Shown here piece after piece: positions 17,860 to 24,484 of a stretch of DNA of 64,000 nucleotides (the stretch's first letter is position 1; each line of letters opens with the position of its first letter). The position numbers and the translations under genes are program-made. Under the pieces are notes generated by a model, which had not been told where the DNA came from, did no database searches, and saw only the letters and a program-made list of their open reading frames with translations. Origin of the DNA: Cohnella mopanensis (GTDB taxonomy: Bacteria; Bacillota; Bacilli; Paenibacillales; Paenibacillaceae); NCBI RefSeq assembly GCF_022352055.1, contig NZ_JAKRWM010000006.1:446377-510376 (forward strand), in the 5' to 3' direction.

Positions 17860-19788
17860 TTACCTTAATAAGCGTAATCCATTCAAAATCACTAAAATAG
17901 TACTCCCTTCATGACCAACAACACCTAACGGAAGGGGAACTCCTATTATGAAATTGGAAAGAATCAACACAGTAATCACTAATCCTGCAAAAACCAAGTT
18001 CTGCTTAACAACCCATTTCAATCGCCGTCCAAGCACAATGGCCTCTTTTATCTTATCTAAATCATCATTCATAAGCACCAAGTCAGCTGTTTCAAGTGCT
18101 ACATCACTTCCTGCTACACCCATTGCAATACCAACAGAAGCTGTCGCTAATGCGGGGGCATCATTCACCCCGTCCCCAACCATAGCTACATGGCTATATT
18201 CCTCTTTCAAGCGTCTGATGATATTTTGCTTATCATTTGGCAAAAGTTCAGCGTACACAAGATCAATACCAGCCTCATGAGCGATAGCTTCAGCAGTTCG
18301 TTTTTGATCCCCTGTTAGCATAGCAACTTGAACGCCAAGCCTCCTTAGTTGAGAAATCGTATTTTTCACTTGTGGTCGAATACGGTCCTGCAAGGCAATA
18401 ACGCCTGCAATTCCTATCCCATTTGCCACGACTACAACCGTTTTACCTTGCTGCTCTAGTTGATAAATATGAGATTTAATCGGTTGAGTACATAAATCCT
18501 CACTAAACATTCCGGGTTTCCCGACCCTCCAATTATCCCCGTACATCTTGGCCTGTACTCCCCAACCTGTTAAAGCTTGAAAATCTGACGGACGCATTAG
18601 CATGACTGACATTTCATTTGCTTTTTGTACAATAGCTTTTGCAATAGGATGAGTAGATAAAGATTCAATGGATGCTGACAGTTGAAGCAATTGGGATTCA
18701 GTAAATGGTTGGAATGGTACAATGTCTGTAACTAGCGGTCTCCCATATGTCAAAGTACCTGTTTTATCAAAAGCAATTAATTTCACTTGAGATAAAGTTT
18801 CCAAATGCAAGCCGCCTTTGAATAATAATCCTTTCCTTGCGCAATTTGATATTGCCGAAAGCATAGCTGGCATAATCGAAGCAACCAAGGCACAGGGAGA
18901 GGCTACAACAAGAAAAACCATAGCACGATAAAAGGTTGTACTCCAATCCCAACCCATTAGCCAATGTGGAACTGCGATAAGCATTACTGTTGAAATGATA
19001 ATTAACCTGGCATATGCTCGCTCGAATCGTTCAATAAAACGTTGAGTTTTCGGCATTTCATTTTGAGCCTCTTGGACCAACCGAATGATCTTAGAAAACA
19101 ATGATGATTCACTTGATTTAGATACTTCAACAAACAAAGCTCCATCCCCATTTAATGTACCCGCAAACACTTCATCGCCAACTATTTTATCAACTGGCAT
19201 GCTCTCTCCTGTAATGGAGGCTTGATTGACTGTAGATTTACCCTCTGTCACTATACCATCAGCAGGAATTCGTTCTCCTGTCTTGACTATAACAACATCA
19301 CCAACTGCTAATTCTTCAATAGGCACTTGCTTTTCCTTACCAAATCGAATTAATACAGCCGTTTCTGGTTTTAATTCCATTAACGCGGATATGTCCCTTG
19401 AACTTCTTGCCATTGTAAGTGTTTCTAAAGCACCGCTTAATGAAAAGATAAAAATTAGCACAGCACCTTCTGCCCAATAACCAATACATGCTGCACCAAT
19501 CGCAGCCATAATCATTAACAGATTCACATCTAAATCCTTTTTATGGACAAGCGTTAAATATCCTTCTTTGGCTTTTACATACCCACCCACGATATAAGCA
19601 AATAAATAAAGCCAAATTGAAATACCGACTGAAAAGTGTCCTAACACCCATGCAAACCCAATCAAACCTCCACTTACGATTGCCGCTGACATTTCTCCGT
19701 AACGTTCGATCCAATTCCTAAGCTGCTTTTGAGTAATGGTCTGGTTACTTTTTTCAATACTTTGAACAGCTCCAGCACTTTCGGACAT
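17860..19788 (-). CDS. P1B-type heavy-metal-transporting ATPase (likely Fe(II)/Co/Zn exporter)
   Basis: 642 residues. TGES actuator motif (SITGESMPVD), phosphorylation site DKTGTLT, HP locus STHPIAKAI and hinge GDGVNDAPAL are all present. TM6 carries SPC and TM8 carries HEGST, the pair that defines the P1B-4 group (PfeT/ZosA/CoaT), which exports Fe(II), Co or Zn. There is no N-terminal metal-binding domain, as usual for this group. ATG 19788 has AAGGGGTG 7 nt upstream; the GTG at 19797 overlaps that site. Two Fur/PerR-like boxes lie upstream. It shares a cassette with mntH. Confidence 0.88.
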   Translation of the reverse strand: MSESAGAVQSIEKSNQTITQKQLRNWIERYGEMSAAIVSGGLIGFAWVLGHFSVGISIWLYLFAYIVGGYVKAKEGYLTLVHKKDLDVNLLMIMAAIGAACIGYWAEGAVLIFIFSLSGALETLTMARSSRDISALMELKPETAVLIRFGKEKQVPIEELAVGDVVIVKTGERIPADGIVTEGKSTVNQASITGESMPVDKIVGDEVFAGTLNGDGALFVEVSKSSESSLFSKIIRLVQEAQNEMPKTQRFIERFERAYARLIIISTVMLIAVPHWLMGWDWSTTFYRAMVFLVVASPCALVASIMPAMLSAISNCARKGLLFKGGLHLETLSQVKLIAFDKTGTLTYGRPLVTDIVPFQPFTESQLLQLSASIESLSTHPIAKAIVQKANEMSVMLMRPSDFQALTGWGVQAKMYGDNWRVGKPGMFSEDLCTQPIKSHIYQLEQQGKTVVVVANGIGIAGVIALQDRIRPQVKNTISQLRRLGVQVAMLTGDQKRTAEAIAHEAGIDLVYAELLPNDKQNIIRRLKEEYSHVAMVGDGVNDAPALATASVGIAMGVAGSDVALETADLVLMNDDLDKIKEAIVLGRRLKWVVKQNLVFAGLVITVLILSNFIIGVPLPLGVVGHEGSTILVILNGLRLLR

Positions 19789-19807
19789 ATTAAACACCCC
19801 TTTTCAT

Positions 19808-19893
19808 TGAGAATGATCATCGTTATTACTTCCCTTAAAACAGTCCATGCTGCCCCTAGACTCAGGGACAGCATGATTTGAGAATGATTATTT
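19808..19893. promoter_or_regulatory. Two Fur/PerR-like boxes upstream of the metal ATPase
   Basis: TGAGAATGATCATCGTTATTA (19808-19828) and TGAGAATGATTATTT (19879-19893) resemble the Fur-family consensus TGATAATNATTATCA. A hairpin CATGCTG...CAGCATG lies between them (19847-19877). In Bacillus subtilis the homologous iron exporter PfeT is under PerR and Fur control, so metal- or peroxide-responsive regulation is likely here. Confidence 0.5.
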
Positions 19894-20083
19894 TTTTGTA
19901 TTGATGCATAACTTTTGTATCAGGCAAACTTTGTTTAGAGTCATTTTAATTAACTTTTGCAGAGAAGTAAATTCTTTTTTTTGCCCACGGTAAATTTTTT
20001 GTCGCGCAGGCAACACCTTTGTAAGGGGATAATATCATAGTTCATGTGGTCAAAGCCCTTATGGTCGTATATAAAAATGTTTG

Positions 20084-20146
20084 CTTCGGGCAAAATACTC
20101 ATAACTACATAAGACAGTAGTTATTTCTTTAACGACTCCCGAAGGG
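20084..20146 (+). promoter_or_regulatory. Leader structure that can mask the ribosome-binding site
   Basis: CTTCGGG (20084-20090) can pair with CCCGAAG (20138-20144), which contains the first half of the GAAGGGTGG ribosome-binding site of the next gene. Inside lies a perfect stem ATAACTAC (20101-20108) / GTAGTTAT (20117-20124). I do not recognise a known riboswitch class. Bases 19894-20083 hold no gene but further weak stems. Confidence 0.4.
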
Positions 20147-20156
20147 TGGTTTATTT

Positions 20157-20507
20157 TTGATGTTATACTTTTACAGCTTCGCTTGCCTTATTGGCGGATT
20201 AACCATTATTAATGCTACTTTTTCGTATCAAAGCAAACATATTGATCTAGCGTTTTGGTCAATGTTAAAATTTCAACTTATTGCATTACCATTGTTTTTA
20301 ACTGCCAATATGCTGATTGGGTACGGTGTGAAATTGGGCTATAAAGCCCTGGGTAATTTAACATATGTGCTTTCTACATCAAAAGGATTAGAGATATTAA
20401 TTTCAATTGTAATGGGATTTCTTTTTATGAAGGAAATCCCCTCTTGGAAAACTTGGGTTGGATTATCTATAGTTCTTGGAGGTTTTGTAATTGCAAAATT
20501 GAAATGA
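20157..20507 (+). CDS. Small four-helix membrane protein, SMR/EamA-like
   Basis: 116 residues with about four hydrophobic helices and a C-terminal half (GFLFMKEIPSWKTWVGLSIV) like one half of an EamA/SMR drug-metabolite transporter. Function not established. Start TTG 20157 or ATG 20160. Lies between the metal exporter and mntH on the opposite strand from the exporter; a possible ribosome-binding-site-masking structure precedes it. Confidence 0.65.
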   Translation: MMLYFYSFACLIGGLTIINATFSYQSKHIDLAFWSMLKFQLIALPLFLTANMLIGYGVKLGYKALGNLTYVLSTSKGLEILISIVMGFLFMKEIPSWKTWVGLSIVLGGFVIAKLK

Positions 20508-20569
20508 ATCATGTGGTTGGCCAGCGTATTCAAACTCAAAAATTAAAATAAGAAATTACGTAAAAAAAC

Positions 20570-20632
20570 TTGCAATTAGTTTCCCGAGGGAATAAAATTT
20601 GGTTAATATAAAAAAAGTTTACCTTGGGAAAG
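20570..20632 (+). promoter_or_regulatory. mntH: mntH promoter with two MntR-like boxes
   Basis: TTGCAA (20570-20575), 17-nt spacer and TAAAAT (20593-20598) form a sigma-A promoter. AGTTTCCCGAGGGAAT (20578-20593) fills the spacer and GTTTACCTTGGGAAAG (20617-20632) lies downstream. Both resemble the MntR operator of Bacillus (TTTGCCTTAAGGAAA). Manganese-dependent repression by MntR is therefore expected. Confidence 0.65.
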
Positions 20633-20663
20633 ATTATAAGTATTGTGAGGAAGTGATGTTAAT

Positions 20664-22022
20664 ATGAATAGTCAAGTTGAGCAAGTAGAAAGAAATACGG
20701 GATGGCTACGACGCAGTTCTAATGTAAGCTTAGAGGAAGTTAATAATTCAGTTAGTATTCCAAACAAGGCGAGATTTTGGCGGAAATTTTTTGCTTTTGC
20801 TGGGCCGGGATCCTTAGTAGCTGTAGGTTATGTGGATCCTGGAAACTGGGCAACATCGATTGCTGGAGGAGCACGTTTTGGCTATACCTTATTATCTGTG
20901 ATTTTAATTTCCAATTTAATTGCGATGTTACTTCAATCATTGGCAGCAAAATTAGGAGTTGTGACGGGCCGGGATTTAGCCCAGGCAACTAGAGATGCAG
21001 TTGGTAAAAAAACCTCCTTTATTCTTTGGATTTTATCGGAGGTTGCGATTATTGCATGTGATTTAGCAGAGGTCATTGGATCGGCCATCGCTCTTAATTT
21101 ACTATTCGGAATCCCTTTATTAATGGGGATTTTAATTACAACCCTAGATGTGCTGCTTTTGTTGCTTTTACAGAAGAAAGGGTTTCGTATTATTGAATCC
21201 ATCATCATCGTGTTAATGGCGACGATATTCTTTGTATTCGTATTTGAAGTGATCGTCTCCAAACCAGAAATATCGGCTTTATTAGGCGGTTATGTACCGA
21301 AGTTTGAAATTGTTACAAATCCAGAGATGTTATTTATCTCTTTAGGAATCTTAGGAGCAACGGTTATGCCGCATAATCTTTATTTGCATTCGTCCATCGT
21401 GCAAACCAGGCAATATAAGCGAAATAAAGAAGGACGAAAAGAAGCCTTGAAGTTTTCTATCTGGGATTCGAACATTTCACTATTTATTGCCTTCTTAATA
21501 AACTCCGCCATTCTGATTCTGGGTGCAGCTGCCTTCCACGGAACCGGTTTGAATGTTTCTGAAATTGAAGGAGCCTATGAGCTATTAAGCCCAACCGTAG
21601 GTGTAGGTATTGCAAGCACATTATTTGCGGTTGCTCTGCTTGCCTCTGGTCAAAATTCAACAATCACTGGAACATTAGCAGGACAAATTGTGATGGAGGG
21701 ATTTATAAACTTAAGAATTTCCCCTTGGCTACGTCGTATGATTACTCGATTAATAGCTGTCGTACCGGCATTTGTTGTTACGTGGATTGCCGGGTCAAAG
21801 GGAACAGGTGATTTACTCTTATGGAGCCAAGTGGTACTGAGTTTACAATTGCCCTTTGCTGTTATTCCACTCGTATTATTCACAAGCGATAAAAGGAAGA
21901 TGGGAGAGTTTGCAAACCGAACTTGGGTTAAAGTATTATCTTGGCTTTCTACTGTGATCATAGTAATTTTAAATATTTTCCTAGTTACTTACATCATAGC
22001 AACCGGTCATGACTTAGGTTAA
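20664..22022 (+). CDS. mntH: Nramp-family Mn(II)/H+ symporter MntH
   Basis: 452 residues, about 11 transmembrane helices. The metal-binding DPGNW motif in GYVDPGNWATS lies near residue 58 and the conserved MPHN motif in TVMPHNLYLHSS near residue 235, followed by the SGQNSTITGT transport signature. Imports manganese driven by protons. Paired with an exporter of the P1B-4 group in the same block, so the cassette acts in Mn/Fe balance, probably against oxidative or host-metal stress. Confidence 0.93.
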   Translation: MNSQVEQVERNTGWLRRSSNVSLEEVNNSVSIPNKARFWRKFFAFAGPGSLVAVGYVDPGNWATSIAGGARFGYTLLSVILISNLIAMLLQSLAAKLGVVTGRDLAQATRDAVGKKTSFILWILSEVAIIACDLAEVIGSAIALNLLFGIPLLMGILITTLDVLLLLLLQKKGFRIIESIIIVLMATIFFVFVFEVIVSKPEISALLGGYVPKFEIVTNPEMLFISLGILGATVMPHNLYLHSSIVQTRQYKRNKEGRKEALKFSIWDSNISLFIAFLINSAILILGAAAFHGTGLNVSEIEGAYELLSPTVGVGIASTLFAVALLASGQNSTITGTLAGQIVMEGFINLRISPWLRRMITRLIAVVPAFVVTWIAGSKGTGDLLLWSQVVLSLQLPFAVIPLVLFTSDKRKMGEFANRTWVKVLSWLSTVIIVILNIFLVTYIIATGHDLG

Positions 22023-22159
22023 CTTCTGTAGCACTACCTTCCAACAGGGGGATTCGACTAGGATCTGGCAACTTCCTGTCGTTATTAAACTATACCCTCT
22101 CTATGGTCTCTCGAATGTTATTTCTTCTAGAAGATCATAAGATCTTGTGATCAATAAAA

Positions 22160-22197
22160 CGCATAAATCCACAACCTCATGCGGTTGTGGATTTACA
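22160..22197 (-). terminator. Terminator hairpin of module f
   Basis: Arms AAATCCACAACC (22165-22176) and GGTTGTGGATTT (22183-22194). It is identical to the hairpins of the class A modules at 17586 and 27178, and lies directly 3' of a tmRNA-like fragment. Confidence 0.75.
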
Positions 22198-22286
22198 TAG
22201 TGGAGGCGAGGGGATTTGAACCCCTGTCTTAAGACATCGCAACACAGGCATCTACGGGTATAGTCACAGTTTTGATGTCACCCTAG
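22198..22286 (-). pseudogene. tmRNA 3'-end fragment (module f)
   Basis: The last ~89 nt of an ssrA gene on the minus strand, collinear with the native gene from CCA to CTAGGGTGACATC but with about ten differences (for example ATTTGAAC for AGTCGAAC, TCTTAAGACATCGCAACAC for TCCGAAGACAACGCCACAT). The T-arm stem is intact. The differences suggest that the copy came with an element from another strain or has aged after displacement. The adjacent membrane-protein gene stops at 22297. Confidence 0.85.
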
Positions 22287-22296
22287 TTTCGTTCCA

Positions 22297-22719
22297 TCAA
22301 CTGCTTGTTACGAAAATCAAACATATCCCGATAAAGAGACATAACGGGGAATACAATAATGTGTCCCATTTGGCAAACAAGGTTCCTTTCTGTTTCTTAG
22401 AGAATCCAATCCAGCGAAAATCCCCGACGGTTCTTAAAATGAATACGCCTGATAAAATCCAACCCCCATAAAGAAATAACCAATCAGGGAATATCAGCCT
22501 CTCCATGACTTCTCCAAGCTCTAACACAAACAAACCCGCTAAAGCTAATGCCCCCGCTACAACGCTTGTAGCAATTTTCGTCGGTCGAAACTTTATATCT
22601 GAACCATCGTTTGGTATCGCTGCCAGAAACCCTCTTTTCCCGCCTACCACCCAATACAGATGAATTCCGCTCAGTAAAAACAAAATTACGCCTACAATCC
22701 AAGTGAAAACACTCGCCAT
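22297..22719 (-). CDS. DUF3995-like small membrane protein
   Basis: 140 residues with four hydrophobic helices (residues about 5-25, 48-68, 80-100, 118-138) and the family-like FLLSGIHLYWVVGG start and WILSGVFILRTVGDFRW segment. Function unknown. Co-oriented with and 12 nt downstream of a TetR-type gene, so probably its regulatory target. The stop codon lies 10 nt from the tmRNA fragment. Confidence 0.72.
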   Translation of the reverse strand: MASVFTWIVGVILFLLSGIHLYWVVGGKRGFLAAIPNDGSDIKFRPTKIATSVVAGALALAGLFVLELGEVMERLIFPDWLFLYGGWILSGVFILRTVGDFRWIGFSKKQKGTLFAKWDTLLYSPLCLFIGICLIFVTSS

Positions 22720-22731
22720 CGTACTCCTCCT

Positions 22732-23286
22732 TTAAATTCCCAATAATTGTACCCTCAGCATTCTAATATGACGATATAGTTCTTCATCTTCAACCTGATC
22801 CTTCTTGAATCGTTCATACCACCCCAAATAATAGTGATATAAAATAAGAGATTTTTGCTCAGCAACTTCGGGATCCATTCCAACTTTTCTAAAGAGTGCC
22901 GTTGCATAGCTCATTCTTGTTTGCTCGATCGTTTCAAGCATTATATGAAAGACTGGAACCTCCTCACTCAGCTTCCTTAAATAAAATAAAAAATCGCCTT
23001 TTCGTGTCCCAGAGAACATTTGGATCAGCATCTTCGTCATTTGATCCTCTGCCTTCTCAGGCTCGGACGAACTTAGGATAACTTGTTGTGTCGATAATTC
23101 GACCCATCGTTCTATCAATCGCGTTATAAACTCATTCCGATTTTTGAAGTACCAATAGAAGCTGCTCTTGCTGCAGCCTAACTCTGATGACATTTTTTCA
23201 ATGACTAAGCCATTTACTCCGCTTTGCGCAAATTGCCTCATCCCTATTTCAATCCATTGAAGTTCCGTGACAATAACTTTTGGAAT
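22732..23286 (-). CDS. TetR-family regulator, possible ATT start codon
   Basis: The first ATG (23241) would cut off most of helix 1 of the DNA-binding domain. Fifteen in-frame codons upstream (PKVIVTELQWIEIGM) complete a normal TetR helix 1, and contain no ATG, GTG or TTG. An excellent AAGGAGG (23295-23301) lies 8 nt before an ATT codon at 23286. I therefore propose ATT as start, giving 184 residues; a start at 23241 is the conservative alternative. The HTH reads MSSELGCSKSSFYWYFKNR. It probably controls the adjacent membrane protein. Confidence 0.7.
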   Translation of the reverse strand: MPKVIVTELQWIEIGMRQFAQSGVNGLVIEKMSSELGCSKSSFYWYFKNRNEFITRLIERWVELSTQQVILSSSEPEKAEDQMTKMLIQMFSGTRKGDFLFYLRKLSEEVPVFHIMLETIEQTRMSYATALFRKVGMDPEVAEQKSLILYHYYLGWYERFKKDQVEDEELYRHIRMLRVQLLGI

Positions 23287-23411
23287 CCTACTCGCCTCCT
23301 TTTCTGTACGATAGCGTCTAGAAAGAGTGTATTCTGATTTATGTAAAACTGCAACATCTATACGATAGCGTTCATAAAATCTTCTTCAAAAGCCCAAGTG
23401 CTTGCAAGCAT

Positions 23412-23800
23412 AGCAAAAACCCAGCCCTCATGCCGTGCGGGCTGGGCTGACTCCCCCTTGTAGCTCCCCAAACGAAACACGACTACTTCGTGTCGGTTTC
23501 TTGTGTCGCGATTCTTTTATTCGGCTCAGGGGTATCCCATTCTTGATTAAATTTGCTTACGAAGATGATTCGCGGATGACGTTCTTAGCGGTAGAATGAG
23601 ATGCCGTGCTCGTACGCTTCGCTCCCTGCGCGCGGAACGAACCCAACTGTCCTTCTTCGGACTGGATCGACTCCCCTCATTTCCACGCAAAAAAGCCAGC
23701 CTCTTGCGGCTGGCTTTGATGATGGTGGAGGCGAGCCGTGGCTGTACAAATCCACAATTCGCCGCCGTGTGATGATTCGGATGTTCGGCGAGGTAGCATA
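23412..23800. mobile_element. ssrA 3'-end module g (tail block plus class B core)
   Basis: Composite. A terminator hairpin (CCCAGCCC 23420-23427 / GGGCTGGG 23439-23446) is followed by a second hairpin region near 23470, a plus-strand tail frame 23531-23599 ending MTFLAVE, the shared GCTTCGCTCCCTGCGCGCGG block, a terminator (23692-23717) equal to that of the native ssrA, the ssrA end at 23723 and a class B palindrome (23730-23741, 23752-23763). The segment 23457-23722 is a diverged duplicate of 27370-27636 beside the native tmRNA. Confidence 0.72.
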
Positions 23801-23877
23801 GTTTAAGATCATTCCATGGTCAGCGTATCGATCTAATGGATGTATGTTTCCAATCCCTGTGCAACTGATAACCATTC

Positions 23878-24135
23878 TTAAAGCATTTCGGCAAGTGCTC
23901 TTTGGACGGTTTTGTGCAGTCTATCTTGCTTAACGGGCTTCACGATGTAGTCGAATGCATTGACTTCGAACGCAAACAGTGCATATTCTTGGTGGGCTGT
24001 AACGAACACTAGCTTCATTTCTCTGCCGCTTTCTCCATGAAGCCTCCCCACAATTTCGACATCCCCAACCTCGGTAAGCATTCGTTTCATCATGAAATGC
24101 ATCGCCTTTTCATCATCGATAATAACGACCTTCAT
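23878..24135 (-). pseudogene. Response-regulator receiver domain, internally deleted
   Basis: 85 residues. Start MKVVIIDDEKAM and end FVTAHQEYALFAFEVNAFDYIVKPV match the two ends of a LytTR/SARP-type receiver, but the central part with the phospho-acceptor Asp (usual DLxxMP region) is missing: VGRLHGESGREMKLVFVT joins both ends. There is no output domain. It is probably a non-functional remnant. Confidence 0.75.
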
Positions 24136-24207
24136 CTCACTGCCCCTTTACAACAATTGGATTGATCTGAAGGTGTGGTTTCAGCCATATAAAAGATTGT
24201 AATGAAA

Positions 24208-24240
24208 ACGCAGCCCCGACTTGATAAGGGGCTGCGTCAT
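24208..24240. terminator. Hairpin downstream of the SLH remnant
   Basis: GCAGCCCC-N10-GGGGCTGC hairpin between the SLH remnant and the broken receiver gene; a plausible terminator for the minus-strand surface-protein locus. Confidence 0.5.
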
Positions 24241-24283
24241 TCAGGAAAATTCCTATTTTCCTTGCTATAGGAACATTTTTACT

Positions 24284-24480
24284 TTACTTGCTCTTTTGCG
24301 CCAACACGTTCAATAGCACCGTTACGACCTCTGTTCTTGCTTCATGGTCTTGAGGGGCGAATTGGTTATCGCCTTTTCCTTTCACAATGCCTGCTTGTAC
24401 CACTTATGCGACTGCTTTCTCCGCACAGCTTCCGATCTTCGCTGTATCTATGAAAGTCAGTCCGGTTTCTGCTCCTCTCA
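24284..24480 (-). pseudogene. SLH-domain remnant
   Basis: The minus strand encodes an SLH-like end: GLTFIDTAKIGSCAEKAVA, an in-frame TAA, then VVQAGIVKGKGDNQFAP and TEVVTVLLNVLAQKSK with a stop at 24284. This is the C-terminal repeat of an S-layer-anchored protein, broken by a stop and lacking its N-terminal part. It lies directly downstream of the intact fibronectin/SLH gene. Confidence 0.65.
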
Positions 24481-24484
24481 GACA

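Noticed and set aside
20041..20150. yybP-ykoY (Mn) or guanidine riboswitch
   Set aside because: Conserved core sequences of these classes are not present; only generic stems are seen.
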